64,000 nt of DNA, taken from positions 1,798,001 to 1,862,000 of the forward strand of contig NZ_VOQS01000005.1 of the NCBI RefSeq assembly GCF_007995085.1, given 5' to 3'. Source of the DNA: Paraburkholderia azotifigens. Its GTDB lineage: Bacteria > Pseudomonadota > Gammaproteobacteria > Burkholderiales > Burkholderiaceae. Position 1 is the first letter of the stretch. The number at the start of each line of letters is the position of its first letter. The translations under genes were made by a program, and so were the position numbers. Below are positions 36,963 to 44,590 of the stretch, one piece after another. The notes beneath the pieces are model-generated. The model was given only the letters and a program-made list of their open reading frames with translations, had not been told where the DNA came from and ran no database searches.

Positions 36963-37826
36963 TCAGCGCAGCACGATGGTCTTGTTGCCGTGAATCAGCA
37001 CGCGGTCCTCGATGTGATAACGCAAGCCTCTTGCCAACACGGTCTTCTCGATGTCGCGGCCAAGGCGCACGAGATCGTCGGGCCGGTCCGAGTGACTCAC
37101 GCGAATCACGTCCTGCTCGATGATGGGCCCCTGATCGAGTTCTTCCGTCACGTAGTGACAGGTGGCGCCCGTCAGCTTCACGCCCCGGCCATAGGCCTGG
37201 TGATACGGCTTCGCGCCGACGAAGCTCGGCAGGAACGAGTGATGGATGTTGATGATCCGGCCGGGATAGGCCGCGCACAGCTTCGGCGACAGCACCTGCA
37301 TGTAGCGCGCGAGCACCATCGTGTCGGCGCGCGGGTCTTCGAACAGGCGCTGCACTTCGTCATAGGCCTGCGCCTTGTTGTCGGGCGTGACAGGCACGTA
37401 ATGGAACGGAATGCCGTGCCACTCGACAAAGCTGCGCCATGTTTCGTGGTTCGAGATCACACACGGAATCTCGATGTCCAGCTCGCCCGCCTTCCAGCGC
37501 GCCAGCAGATCGTAGAGACAGTGCTCGAGCTTCGACACGAGGATCACGACACGCTTCTTCACCGAGTTGTCGGAGATCTTCCAGTCCATCGCGAACTCCT
37601 TCGCGATGTGAGCGAAGCGCTCGCGAAAGCCGCCGATGCCGAACGGCAACGACTCGGCCACGATCTCGTGGCGCATGAAGAAGCGCTTCTCGACTTCGTC
37701 TGCGTGATGGGTGGCCTCGGTGATCCACCCGCGATGCTCGGCAAGGAACGTGCTTACAGCTGACACGATGCCAATGCGGTCGGGACAGGACAGAGTCAGC
37801 GTGAAGCGATGCGTATTGGAGGACAT
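36963..37826 (-). CDS. purU: Formyltetrahydrofolate deformylase
   Basis: 287 aa from the ATG at 37826 (MSSNTHRFTLTLSCPDRIG). N-terminal ACT domain (CPDRIGIVSAVSTFLAEHRG) and C-terminal formyltransferase fold with the catalytic His in INIHHSFLPSFVGAKPYHQAY and DQGPIIEQDVIRVSHSDR. It hydrolyses formyl-H4F to formate and H4F. First gene of the operon; together with FolD it gives a route from methylene-H4F to formate that regenerates folate for MgdC. A sigma70-like promoter and a NarL-like site lie upstream. Confidence 0.93.
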   Translation of the reverse strand: MSSNTHRFTLTLSCPDRIGIVSAVSTFLAEHRGWITEATHHADEVEKRFFMRHEIVAESLPFGIGGFRERFAHIAKEFAMDWKISDNSVKKRVVILVSKLEHCLYDLLARWKAGELDIEIPCVISNHETWRSFVEWHGIPFHYVPVTPDNKAQAYDEVQRLFEDPRADTMVLARYMQVLSPKLCAAYPGRIINIHHSFLPSFVGAKPYHQAYGRGVKLTGATCHYVTEELDQGPIIEQDVIRVSHSDRPDDLVRLGRDIEKTVLARGLRYHIEDRVLIHGNKTIVLR

Positions 37827-37861
37827 GGTGTAGTCGATTCGAAGAGGAATCATTGAGCACA

Positions 37862-37890
37862 ACAGTAGCCAGGCCAAATCTGAGTGTCAA
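37862..37890 (-). promoter_or_regulatory. Sigma70-type promoter of the purU-NMG operon
   Basis: On the minus strand: TTGACA (37885-37890), 17-bp spacer, TACTGT (37862-37867). The -35 box is perfect and the spacing optimal; the -10 is weak, which would fit activator dependence. Predicted start ~30 bp before the purU ATG. Confidence 0.5.
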
Positions 37891-37949
37891 TGTGAATCAA
37901 CTTTTTTTCCTGTCAGGAAACACCCGTACGACTTTTGTGTTTCCCAAAC

Positions 37950-37965
37950 TACCCACGGGGGAGTA
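37950..37965. promoter_or_regulatory. NarL-like 7-2-7 inverted repeat upstream of purU
   Basis: TACCCACGGGGGAGTA: heptamers TACCCAC and TACTCCC (reverse complement) with spacer GG. Differs from the 40580 site by three bases and from the glyA site by three. Centre ~100 bp upstream of the predicted transcription start. Confidence 0.52.
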
Positions 37966-37986
37966 TCGCCAGACGCGTACATCCAG

Positions 37987-38034
37987 GCGCATCGGCGCAT
38001 CGGCGCATCGGCGGATTGGCGGATTGGCGGATGG
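37987..38034. repeat. Six tandem octamers
   Basis: Three GCGCATCG, two GCGGATTG and one GCGGATGG in direct succession, in the non-coding space between the purU promoter region and the XRE gene terminator. Confidence 0.8.
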
Positions 38035-38106
38035 AAGGGCGAACGAAGGCGCGCAGCGTGCGTTCCGGCGGAACGGCTGGCGAATCGGAGGACGGGGAAA
38101 CAGATG

Positions 38107-38129
38107 GCGCCCGTCAGCGTGACGGGCGC
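38107..38129 (-). terminator. Hairpin after the XRE-cupin gene
   Basis: Perfect 10-bp stem GCGCCCGTCA/TGACGGGCGC with a 3-nt loop, 12 bp after the XRE stop on the minus strand, followed by CATCTGTTTCC, a weak T-rich tail. Confidence 0.5.
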
Positions 38130-38140
38130 ATGGCGTTCGT

Positions 38141-38782
38141 TCAGGTGTCCAGTTCGGGCGACTGGCCGTACATGATGATGGTGATGAAGCGGATGGGAAG
38201 CTTGATCAGACGCTCGGGACCGTGCGCGACCGAACCGCGGAAGGTCAGCGCATCGCCCGGCTGCAGCAGATAGCTGCGATTGCCATGCCGGTACTCCATC
38301 TTGCCCTGGAGCATATAGATGAACTCCGTGCCGGGATGTTCGAAGGTGGGGAACACTTCGGCCTCGTCGTCCATCGTGATGAGGAACGGCTCGAACAGCT
38401 TGACGGGCCCCTGGTCGTACGCGAGCAGATGATAGGTATGCCCCTTGGTGGTTCCGCGCCGTACCACCTCCATGCCCTTGCCGGCCTTCACGTGCTGCGC
38501 GTTGCCTTCGCGGTGCTCGAAGTTCTTGAACAGCGCGGAGATGGAAATGCCCAGTGCGCGCGCAAGGCTCACGATCGAATCGAGACTGGTCGACACCTGA
38601 CCGTTCTCGATCTTCGACACCATGCTGCGCGACAAGCCGCTTTGCTCGGCGAGGTCGGCGATCGTCAGCCCCTGGTTCGTGCGGTGCTCCTTGACGACCT
38701 TGCCAAGGAACGACTCAATCGATCTTCCGTCGCCCGTTTCTTCCAGCTGGGTGGTCAGATCGGGCTCTTTCTCGCTCTTCAT
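38141..38782 (-). CDS. XRE-family regulator with C-terminal cupin sensor domain
   Basis: 213 aa. HTH_3 at residues ~25-85 (VVKEHRTNQGLTIADLAEQS, SRSMVSKIENGQVSTSLDSI), cupin_2 domain at ~115-205 (PTFEHPGTEFIYMLQGKMEY, YLLQPGDALTFRGSVAHGPE). Such proteins often control amine, polyamine and glutamine-synthetase-like catabolic operons, the cupin binding a small ligand. It faces the same way as the NMG operon and lies 315 bp upstream of purU, so it is a good candidate local regulator, but its own operator is not evident. Confidence 0.85.
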   Translation of the reverse strand: MKSEKEPDLTTQLEETGDGRSIESFLGKVVKEHRTNQGLTIADLAEQSGLSRSMVSKIENGQVSTSLDSIVSLARALGISISALFKNFEHREGNAQHVKAGKGMEVVRRGTTKGHTYHLLAYDQGPVKLFEPFLITMDDEAEVFPTFEHPGTEFIYMLQGKMEYRHGNRSYLLQPGDALTFRGSVAHGPERLIKLPIRFITIIMYGQSPELDT

Positions 38783-38916
38783 CGCTTGACTCTACACTTG
38801 GCTATCGGCAATTGAATGACGGGTGCCGCCGCTTTGCGCGGCATACCGTAGAGCGAATAGTACCAGTGGCTAATCGGGAAGAGGACGCGTAGGTCCAATG
38901 CGGCAGCCGTGCACGC

Positions 38917-39576
38917 TCACGCACCCGGCGAATTGCGGCGCGCGAGATGCTCGTGATGCCACACGACGGCTTCGACCCTCGAATGCAGATCGAGCTTGTG
39001 CAGCAGATGCTTGACGTGCACCTTGACGGTTCCGACGCTGATGTCGAGCTTGCGGGCAATCTCCTTGTTGCACATCCCTTCGACCAGATAGTCCAGCACC
39101 TCCTGCTCGCGCGCGGAAAGGTTCGACTGGTTGGCGGGCAGCGGCTGCCCGGCCGATAGCGCGTGAAAGAGCTTGCCCGTCACCGCCTCGCTGAGCACGG
39201 CCGTGCCCTGCAGCGCCTTTTGCAGATTGAGGCACAGTTCTTCCGGCTCCATGTCCTTCAACAGATAGCCGCTCGCGCCGGCACGCAGCGCCGCGACCAC
39301 GTCGCGTTCGTTGTCCGACACCGTCAGCATCAGGAAGCGGGCCTCGACGCCGTGTTCGCGCATCATTTCGAGCGTTTCGATGCCGTTCATTTCCGGCATG
39401 TTCAGGTCGATCAGCACGACGTCCGGCTTGAGCCGGACCGCGAGATCGACCCCCACGCGCCCCGACGAGGCCTCTCCCACGACGCGAAACTCCGGGTTCA
39501 TCTGAATCAGCTGCGCGACGCCCTTGCGGAACAGCGCGTGATCGTCGATGAGCAGTACGGTATTGACAGGCTCCAC
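38917..39576 (-). CDS. NarL-like response regulator
   Basis: 219 aa from a GTG at 39576 with GAGGA 7 bp upstream. Receiver domain with acidic pair LLIDDH, phospho-acceptor Asp in VVLIDLNMPEMNGIETL and lysine in GYLLKDMEPEEL; LuxR-type HTH in LSAREQEVLDYLVEGMCNKE and ISVGTVKVHVKHLLHKLDL. The SRVEAVVWHHEHL C-terminus and the receiver are very like enterobacterial NarL. No sensor kinase is adjacent. The candidate sites at 40473, 40580, 37950 and 11865 have the NarL 7-2-7 form, so autoregulation and control of the C1 operons are plausible. Last gene of a three-gene operon. Confidence 0.88.
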   Translation of the reverse strand: MEPVNTVLLIDDHALFRKGVAQLIQMNPEFRVVGEASSGRVGVDLAVRLKPDVVLIDLNMPEMNGIETLEMMREHGVEARFLMLTVSDNERDVVAALRAGASGYLLKDMEPEELCLNLQKALQGTAVLSEAVTGKLFHALSAGQPLPANQSNLSAREQEVLDYLVEGMCNKEIARKLDISVGTVKVHVKHLLHKLDLHSRVEAVVWHHEHLARRNSPGA

Positions 39577-39657
39577 GTCCGAATCCTCATACCTGTATCG
39601 ACGGGCAGACGACCGCCGATGCTTTCATCATAGGCCAATCCCGCGGCGCTGTACCCG

Positions 39658-39903
39658 TCATGCGGCTTTCGGATAAGCCATCGCCGGGCGCTCGCGGTCG
39701 GGCGGAAACACTCGCCAGACGCCGTCGCCATGCCGGAAGAACACAATGGCGACGGGACACGCGGGACGCGCCACTTCCACGCACACGTAGCGCCGGTTGC
39801 TGTCGCGCGTGCGGCTGAAGCGGGTCACGCGAACGGGCGTTGCCGGCGTCGGCGACAGCCACTTCTCGATGAGTTGGCGCAACGTCTGCTGATGGCTGTT
39901 CAT
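39658..39903 (-). CDS. Small hypothetical protein in the NarL-like operon
   Basis: 81 aa from the ATG at 39903, RBS GAGGGGACG. Basic, with RYVCVEVARPACPVAIVFFR containing two cysteines, and HGDGVWRVFPPDRERPAMAY. No family recognised, no signal peptide or membrane segment. 57 bp after the upstream small gene and 81 bp before the regulator gene, so likely co-transcribed. Confidence 0.55.
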   Translation of the reverse strand: MNSHQQTLRQLIEKWLSPTPATPVRVTRFSRTRDSNRRYVCVEVARPACPVAIVFFRHGDGVWRVFPPDRERPAMAYPKAA

Positions 39904-39960
39904 GATCGTCCCCTCACACGCCCGTTTCTGAAACACGTCGAATGCAACTACATGCGGCCA

Positions 39961-40389
39961 TCACGCTGCCGCCTTCACCAGCTCTGCTGACAGCGCAAAC
40001 TGCCGCGCGATCGAATGAAGCCGCTCGCGCCATTCCCACTTGCCGAACACGTCGTGCACGTTCTGCAGACAGCTGAGCAAGTCGATCGTCGTGGGATCGT
40101 AGACGTTGATATTGGCGCGCAGCAGCGCCTTTCTGAGTGCCGCAATACCAACGTCCATATATGCGGGTATCGCGTCGGACGCGTTGTTGCCGATGTAGCG
40201 TACGGGCACGCCTTCCATCGCCGTCATGTAGTCGCGCGCCTGAATGAAGCTGCCGACAGGACACCCGCCGCAATAGCCGCGATAGGCGCCGCCTCCGTGC
40301 GGAAGCAGCGCGGCGCGGCCCTGCCCGAAAAGATGCTCGACGGCGTGGTCGAAAATCTGCTGATGGGTCAGGAAATTCCGGCTTTTCAT
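39961..40389 (-). CDS. Hypothetical protein, first gene of the NarL-like operon
   Basis: 142 aa from the ATG at 40389 (MKSRNFLTHQQIFDHAVEHL), RBS GCGGAGC. A Gly/Cys-rich motif GGGAYRGYCGGCPVGSFIQA (C-x2-C) could bind metal or a redox group; the rest is helical (AYMDVGIAALRKALLRANIN). No known family. Soluble and cytoplasmic as far as can be seen. Two NarL-like sites and a possible promoter lie directly upstream, making this the probable target start of a self-regulated operon. Confidence 0.6.
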   Translation of the reverse strand: MKSRNFLTHQQIFDHAVEHLFGQGRAALLPHGGGAYRGYCGGCPVGSFIQARDYMTAMEGVPVRYIGNNASDAIPAYMDVGIAALRKALLRANINVYDPTTIDLLSCLQNVHDVFGKWEWRERLHSIARQFALSAELVKAAA

Positions 40390-40429
40390 GATGCTGCTCC
40401 GCTGCAAGGCATTGACGATTCGTGACTCC

Positions 40430-40457
40430 AGTATGGTCGGTCGGCGATGCCTTGCAA
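40430..40457 (-). promoter_or_regulatory. Possible promoter of the small operon ending in the NarL-like gene
   Basis: Minus strand TTGCAA, 16-bp spacer, CATACT. Both boxes match consensus at 4 of 6 positions. The NarL-like site at 40473-40488 abuts the -35 box. Confidence 0.3.
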
Positions 40458-40472
40458 TCCGCCAGAGGGAGC

Positions 40473-40488
40473 TCCCTCTTTGGGGGTA
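40473..40488. promoter_or_regulatory. NarL-like 7-2-7 site, proximal
   Basis: Minus strand TACCCCCAAAGAGGGA: heptamers TACCCCC and TCCCTCT around AA. Weaker than the other sites in its right half. Confidence 0.38.
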
Positions 40489-40579
40489 GCAGGCGCCGTG
40501 CGTGACGATGGGTTAGCCGGGTGAACCGGTCGATCCGCCGGCACAGCGAAGCCTGCCGGCCACGGCGCGCGCCACGGAC

Positions 40580-40595
40580 TACCCACGAGGTGGTA
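40580..40595. promoter_or_regulatory. NarL-like 7-2-7 site, distal
   Basis: TACCCACGAGGTGGTA: heptamers TACCCAC and TACCACC (reverse complement) around GA; nearly symmetric. ~190 bp upstream of the 40389 start and ~100 bp upstream of a divergent small reading frame. Confidence 0.5.
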
Positions 40596-40685
40596 TCTCC
40601 CCGTGCGCATTGCCATATTCGCGGCCTGAACGGACACTGTGTCACGAAGTATTGACAGGCTCATTCACCATAGCGGCCATTCAAG

Positions 40686-40985
40686 ATGAGACGATCCGAA
40701 ACGCGAGGCCTGAACGCGAGTGTTCGCACGAAGCGCGATCCAACGGCGGCACTGGCGCTGTATGACCGCAGCATCCGGCACGGACACCGGCACGTTGCTC
40801 TGCTGCGCTACATGGATGCGCGAGACCTGGCGGCACCGCTTACGCAAGCCCATCATGAATATGCGGAGAAGATTGCTTCGTCTCTGAGTGCGACGGACAT
40901 CGAGCGCATTCTCGGCCAGGCGGTGGACCGCAGCAGGCAACGGCAACGTGCGGCCTCGAATATCCATGCCGATGAAGCTGCGTAA
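40686..40985 (+). CDS. Small hypothetical protein
   Basis: 99 aa, very basic at the N-terminus, helical at the C-terminus (TQAHHEYAEKIASSLSATDI, ERILGQAVDRSRQRQRAASN). No RBS is evident before the ATG and no family is recognised. It is divergent from the small operon on the minus strand and shares the region with two NarL-like sites. Possibly real, uncertain. Confidence 0.35.
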   Translation: MRRSETRGLNASVRTKRDPTAALALYDRSIRHGHRHVALLRYMDARDLAAPLTQAHHEYAEKIASSLSATDIERILGQAVDRSRQRQRAASNIHADEAA

Positions 40986-41057
40986 ATACGCCTGAAACTG
41001 CCGTGTGACGACTGGGAAATGCCGGCGGGTTCGTCGGAAGCCAAGGGTCATCGTCAT

Positions 41058-41148
41058 CAACCGTTGGAGATGGGCTGTCTCCGCAACGGTCGGTCAGGGT
41101 GGCGATGTTGATAGCCTCGACTTGTTCAGGAAGTCGAGGCTTTTTTTT
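41058..41148 (+). ncRNA. Candidate structured small RNA with strong intrinsic terminator
   Basis: Two stable stem-loops in 90 bases. First: ACCGTTGGAGA pairs with TCTCC-GC-AACGGT (41060-41090), an 11-bp stem with a 2-nt bulge. Second: GCCTCGACTT/AAGTCGAGGC (41114-41140), a perfect 10-bp stem followed by eight T. No coding gene ends just upstream except the doubtful frame ending at 40985. The layout fits a short transcript or the attenuated end of one; no known RNA family is recognised. Confidence 0.45.
41114..41148 (+). terminator. Rho-independent terminator
   Basis: 10-bp perfect stem, 7-nt loop, T8 tail on the plus strand. Confidence 0.88.
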
Positions 41149-41632
41149 CGTCGATAACGGGGTCTGCTCTTCTCATATCGCAAGGAGATCAGGTCTCAAT
41201 GAAAGTACCTGACATGCTCCAGTGTGTGGCTCCGAACACTGGCGCCCGGGAATACTCAGCACCTGCATGTTGATCACTGTGCAGCGCATGCCGCCTTATC
41301 ACGATGTAGTTTTCATGCGGCCTAACGCCCGACGGTGCGCGCTCCCCTTCCACGGGCCGCTCTGCACCTCCGCTCGTCTGACAAATTTCAAGAATGTAAG
41401 CTACCTGTAGATCGGCGTAAGGCCGCGAACCCAGGAACATCCCCTAGCTGAATTCGATTGACGATCACGATGTCGTCTGACAACAATACCGTCAGTGATC
41501 GAGCCAACCGCTCCCGATCGATCTCTTCGCTGCACCCGTGCATCTTCCCTTCGCACCCGCGTCGCCAGACGGTCCCATGGTCGTTGAGGTTCATTCACCG
41601 TTCTGGTCACATTACACAGGAGAACGAATCAC
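41149..41632. other. Gap, probable 5' region of the GH28 gene
   Basis: ~480 bp with only short frames that show no protein-like composition. The RBS AGGAGAACG of the GH28 gene is at its end; no clear promoter boxes or operator seen. Confidence 0.4.
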
Positions 41633-43825
41633 ATGACAGCGCATGACCAGGACGATCCCCTGCACTCCGTAACCCGCAACAATGCGCCTGCCTCACGCGG
41701 CCGACGCGCGTTCATGGCCCTCGCCGGCGCGTCTGCAGGAGCAGGCCTGCTCGCGGCCAGCCGCGGGGCAGCGGCAGCAGACTCGATGTTTCCAGCGCCT
41801 TCCGCTGCCGGTGGTCGACCTCCGGCGCATCCCGGCCACCCCGCCGGCGATCCGATCTGGGGCCCGGATGGCCAGGCCACGGTCATTCTCAGGCGGCTCG
41901 CCCATGTCGACCGCTCGTTGTTCTCCCACGCCCAGTTTCACGTGACGAGCTACGGTGCGCGCACGCTCCCCGCCTCTGCGTTGATCACCTCGACGGCCTG
42001 GCCGGGCGGCAAGATTCCCTGGGTGACGGGCGGGACGGAACAGACCGCGCATCCCGCCAGCGATCTGCAAAGCCCGGGTTCGGGCGTGATGGTGCCGTGC
42101 GACTACACGGGCACGCAGTACGACTCGTGCGCCGCGTTCAATGCCGCGATCGTCGATGCAAGCCGCGCCGGTGGCGGCCGCGTCGTCGTGCCGGCCGGCA
42201 ACTGGTATTGCGGCGGGCCCATCGTGCTCTTGAGCCACGTGAATCTCCATCTGGAATCGGGCTGCACGATCTATTTCAGCCCGAACCCGGCCGATTATGC
42301 GAAAAACGGCCCCTACAAGACGGCGAACGGCAATCTGTATCACACGCGCTGGCAGGCAAACGACTGCCTGAATTTCGGCTCGCCAATCTACGCGTTCCGC
42401 CAGACCAACATTGCCGTGACCGCCGACGACAACACCTGCGTGCTCAATGGCCAGGCCATGACACCCATGCAACTGAGCAGCCAGCCGCCGACCTCCTGCT
42501 GGTGGACCTACAAGGGAAGCAGCAACGCTTACGGTTGCACCGGTTCCTCGACGCCTTCGCAGGCTTACGCGAATCCGAACAACGTCCCGCTCACCAGCCT
42601 CCCTGCTTCCCAGATCCAGAACCCACAGGCCAACGTTTCGTTCACGAACCAGTACGGCGCGACGACTACGCTGATGGACCTGCTCGGTGGCGCGGGCTGG
42701 AACCAGGACCAGAACTATCTGCCCGCGCTTTCCGAACTGCGCGTGCCGTTCGAGAACCGCATCTTCGGCAACGGACATTTTCTGCGTCCGTGCATGATCG
42801 AGTTCATCGGTTGCACGAACGTGCTCCTGCAGAACTACCACACGCAAAACACGCCGTTCTGGCAACACCATCCCACCGACTGCACGAACGTGGTGATCGA
42901 CGGCGTGTTCGCCGATAGCGTCGGACCGAACAACGACGGCTTCGATCCTGACGCGTGCAACCACGTGCTGGTGCAAAACGTTCAGTTCAACACCGGCGAC
43001 GACTGCATTGCGATCAAGTCCGGCAAGTACCTCGACACCGGGTACGGCCCGATGCAGAACATCGTCGTGCAGAACTGCACGATGCAAAGCGGCCACGGCG
43101 GGCTGACCATCGGCAGCGAAATGAGCGCGGGCGTGCGCAATGTCTACGCACGCAATCTGACGATGCAAAACGAGAACTGGGCGAGCAATCCGCTGAACAT
43201 CGCGCTGCGGTTCAAGAGCAACATGAACCGCGGCGGGTACATCAACAATGTATGGATCAACGGCGTGACGCTGGCCAACGGCGTCAATCTGGCCGGCAAG
43301 TATGGCGGCGGCTCGCTGGGCGCCGCGATCAGCAAGATCACGGGTACGGGCACGGCCGGTCTCGCGACCAGCCCCTCCACGGGCCAGGGCGGCCTCATCA
43401 CGTTCGACTGCGACTACAGCCCGTCCGGCGACGCGGTGCGCTGGAGCCCTTCGGTGATCAGCAACATCAACATCACGAACGTGAATGCGAGCAACGTGTC
43501 GGGAGCGGTGTCGTACTCGATGCCTGCGGGCTTCGTCGCCGGTACGAACTCGTGCTTTCAGGCACTCGTCATGCAGGGCCCCGAGGCGGTCGATTACAAC
43601 GGCGCGCTGCCGGTGCCGATCGTGAGTCCCATCAGCGGCGTGACGATTTCGAACTGCAATCTTGGCAACCCGGTGTGCACAGGCGCAGTGCCGACAACGC
43701 CTTCGACGTCCGCGTCGGCGGCGCCCGGTCCCGTCTTCGTGAGTAACGTCAGCGGCATTACGCTGACCAATGTGGTGATCGCGGGCACCACGTACAACAC
43801 GTCGCTGAGCGCACCGTCGACCTGA
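41633..43825 (+). CDS. GH28-like polygalacturonase/pectinase, Tat-exported
   Basis: 730 aa. N-terminal twin-arginine signal: SRGRRAFMALAGASAGAGLL with an Ala-rich cleavage region. The body is a right-handed beta-helix with glycoside hydrolase family 28 active-site motifs in order: PNNDGFDPDACNHVLVQNVQ (about residues 433-452), NTGDDCIAIKSGKY, GHGGLTIGSEMSAGVRNVYA and RFKSNMNRGG, corresponding to the NTD, DD, GHG and RIK signatures (RFK here). Likely periplasmic or secreted and able to cut polygalacturonate-type plant polymers. It stands alone, without transport or uronate genes. Preceded by a good RBS. Confidence 0.85.
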   Translation: MTAHDQDDPLHSVTRNNAPASRGRRAFMALAGASAGAGLLAASRGAAAADSMFPAPSAAGGRPPAHPGHPAGDPIWGPDGQATVILRRLAHVDRSLFSHAQFHVTSYGARTLPASALITSTAWPGGKIPWVTGGTEQTAHPASDLQSPGSGVMVPCDYTGTQYDSCAAFNAAIVDASRAGGGRVVVPAGNWYCGGPIVLLSHVNLHLESGCTIYFSPNPADYAKNGPYKTANGNLYHTRWQANDCLNFGSPIYAFRQTNIAVTADDNTCVLNGQAMTPMQLSSQPPTSCWWTYKGSSNAYGCTGSSTPSQAYANPNNVPLTSLPASQIQNPQANVSFTNQYGATTTLMDLLGGAGWNQDQNYLPALSELRVPFENRIFGNGHFLRPCMIEFIGCTNVLLQNYHTQNTPFWQHHPTDCTNVVIDGVFADSVGPNNDGFDPDACNHVLVQNVQFNTGDDCIAIKSGKYLDTGYGPMQNIVVQNCTMQSGHGGLTIGSEMSAGVRNVYARNLTMQNENWASNPLNIALRFKSNMNRGGYINNVWINGVTLANGVNLAGKYGGGSLGAAISKITGTGTAGLATSPSTGQGGLITFDCDYSPSGDAVRWSPSVISNINITNVNASNVSGAVSYSMPAGFVAGTNSCFQALVMQGPEAVDYNGALPVPIVSPISGVTISNCNLGNPVCTGAVPTTPSTSASAAPGPVFVSNVSGITLTNVVIAGTTYNTSLSAPST

Positions 43826-43835
43826 TTCCGGCGTA

Positions 43836-43862
43836 CGTGGACGCGAGCAGATTGCGTCCACG
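43836..43862 (+). terminator. Hairpin after GH28 gene
   Basis: CGTGGACGC/GCGTCCACG, 9-bp stem with 9-nt loop, 11 bp after the stop; no T-run, so possibly Rho-assisted. Confidence 0.35.
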
Positions 43863-44162
43863 CGTCGTGCCTCGGAAACCGGTCACGCGTCGCCCATCAT
43901 TGGCGCGCAATCGTAAATTCTCGCGGAAGCGGGTCACGAAGCGGTGGCCTCGCCACCCACATCATCAAACTGAAGCGACGCGACTGTCGCCAGCCATAAC
44001 CTGCGAAATATCGCCCTTCAGTTGATCGCGTGACATCGGGCGTTGCCCGAACTGGCATAAATGCGATCCTTACACTTAAATTACATCTGCGACGCCGTCA
44101 CGATATGACGAACGCGCGCTTCCGACGAAAGCGTTCACGGCCACGAACAGGACAAATCGGCC
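43863..44162. other. Gap without a gene
   Basis: 300 bp, nothing recognised. The next frame at 44163 lacks a clear RBS. Confidence 0.35.
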
Positions 44163-44561
44163 ATGAAGACGAAGATCCGCACATCCGCCCGCGTCGCCAT
44201 CCTGGCGATGCCGGAGACCTCGGCTTCCGCGGTGAACGGCATGTACGACATGTTTATGTCGGCGGGAAGGGATTGGAGCCTGATCGTCGAAGGGGCACCT
44301 GGCATCGTGCCGTTTGCGCCGCGGGTCGGGTCGCGTCACGGCGCTTCGTTCGTCGCCGCGGACAACGTTCGCCTCACGCCCGACCCGACGCTCGACGCCT
44401 GCGCAACGGCCGACGTCGTCTGCGTGCGCGAACTGACGGTGCCTCCGGGTGAAGGGCTCGAAGGGCGATTTACCGGGGAAATCGACTGCCTGCGCCCTTG
44501 CTACGAGGACCACGGCCGGGCAATGCTGGTGAACGTGGAGTCACTGCCTCACCCATACTGA
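44163..44561 (+). pseudogene. Truncated GlxA-type (DJ-1/PfpI domain) AraC-family regulator
   Basis: 132 aa: KIRTSARVAILAMPETSASA and VNGMYDMFMSAGRDWSLIVE match the start of the PfpI-like N-terminal domain of GlxA-family transcription factors (normally ~320 aa with an AraC HTH). After ~110 residues the homologous character is lost (CYEDHGRAMLVNVESLPHPY) and no HTH follows in any frame. So this is the 5' fragment of a deleted gene. Confidence 0.6.
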
Positions 44562-44590
44562 TGAACTTGCGGCGCACGAGAGGTGCAGTC

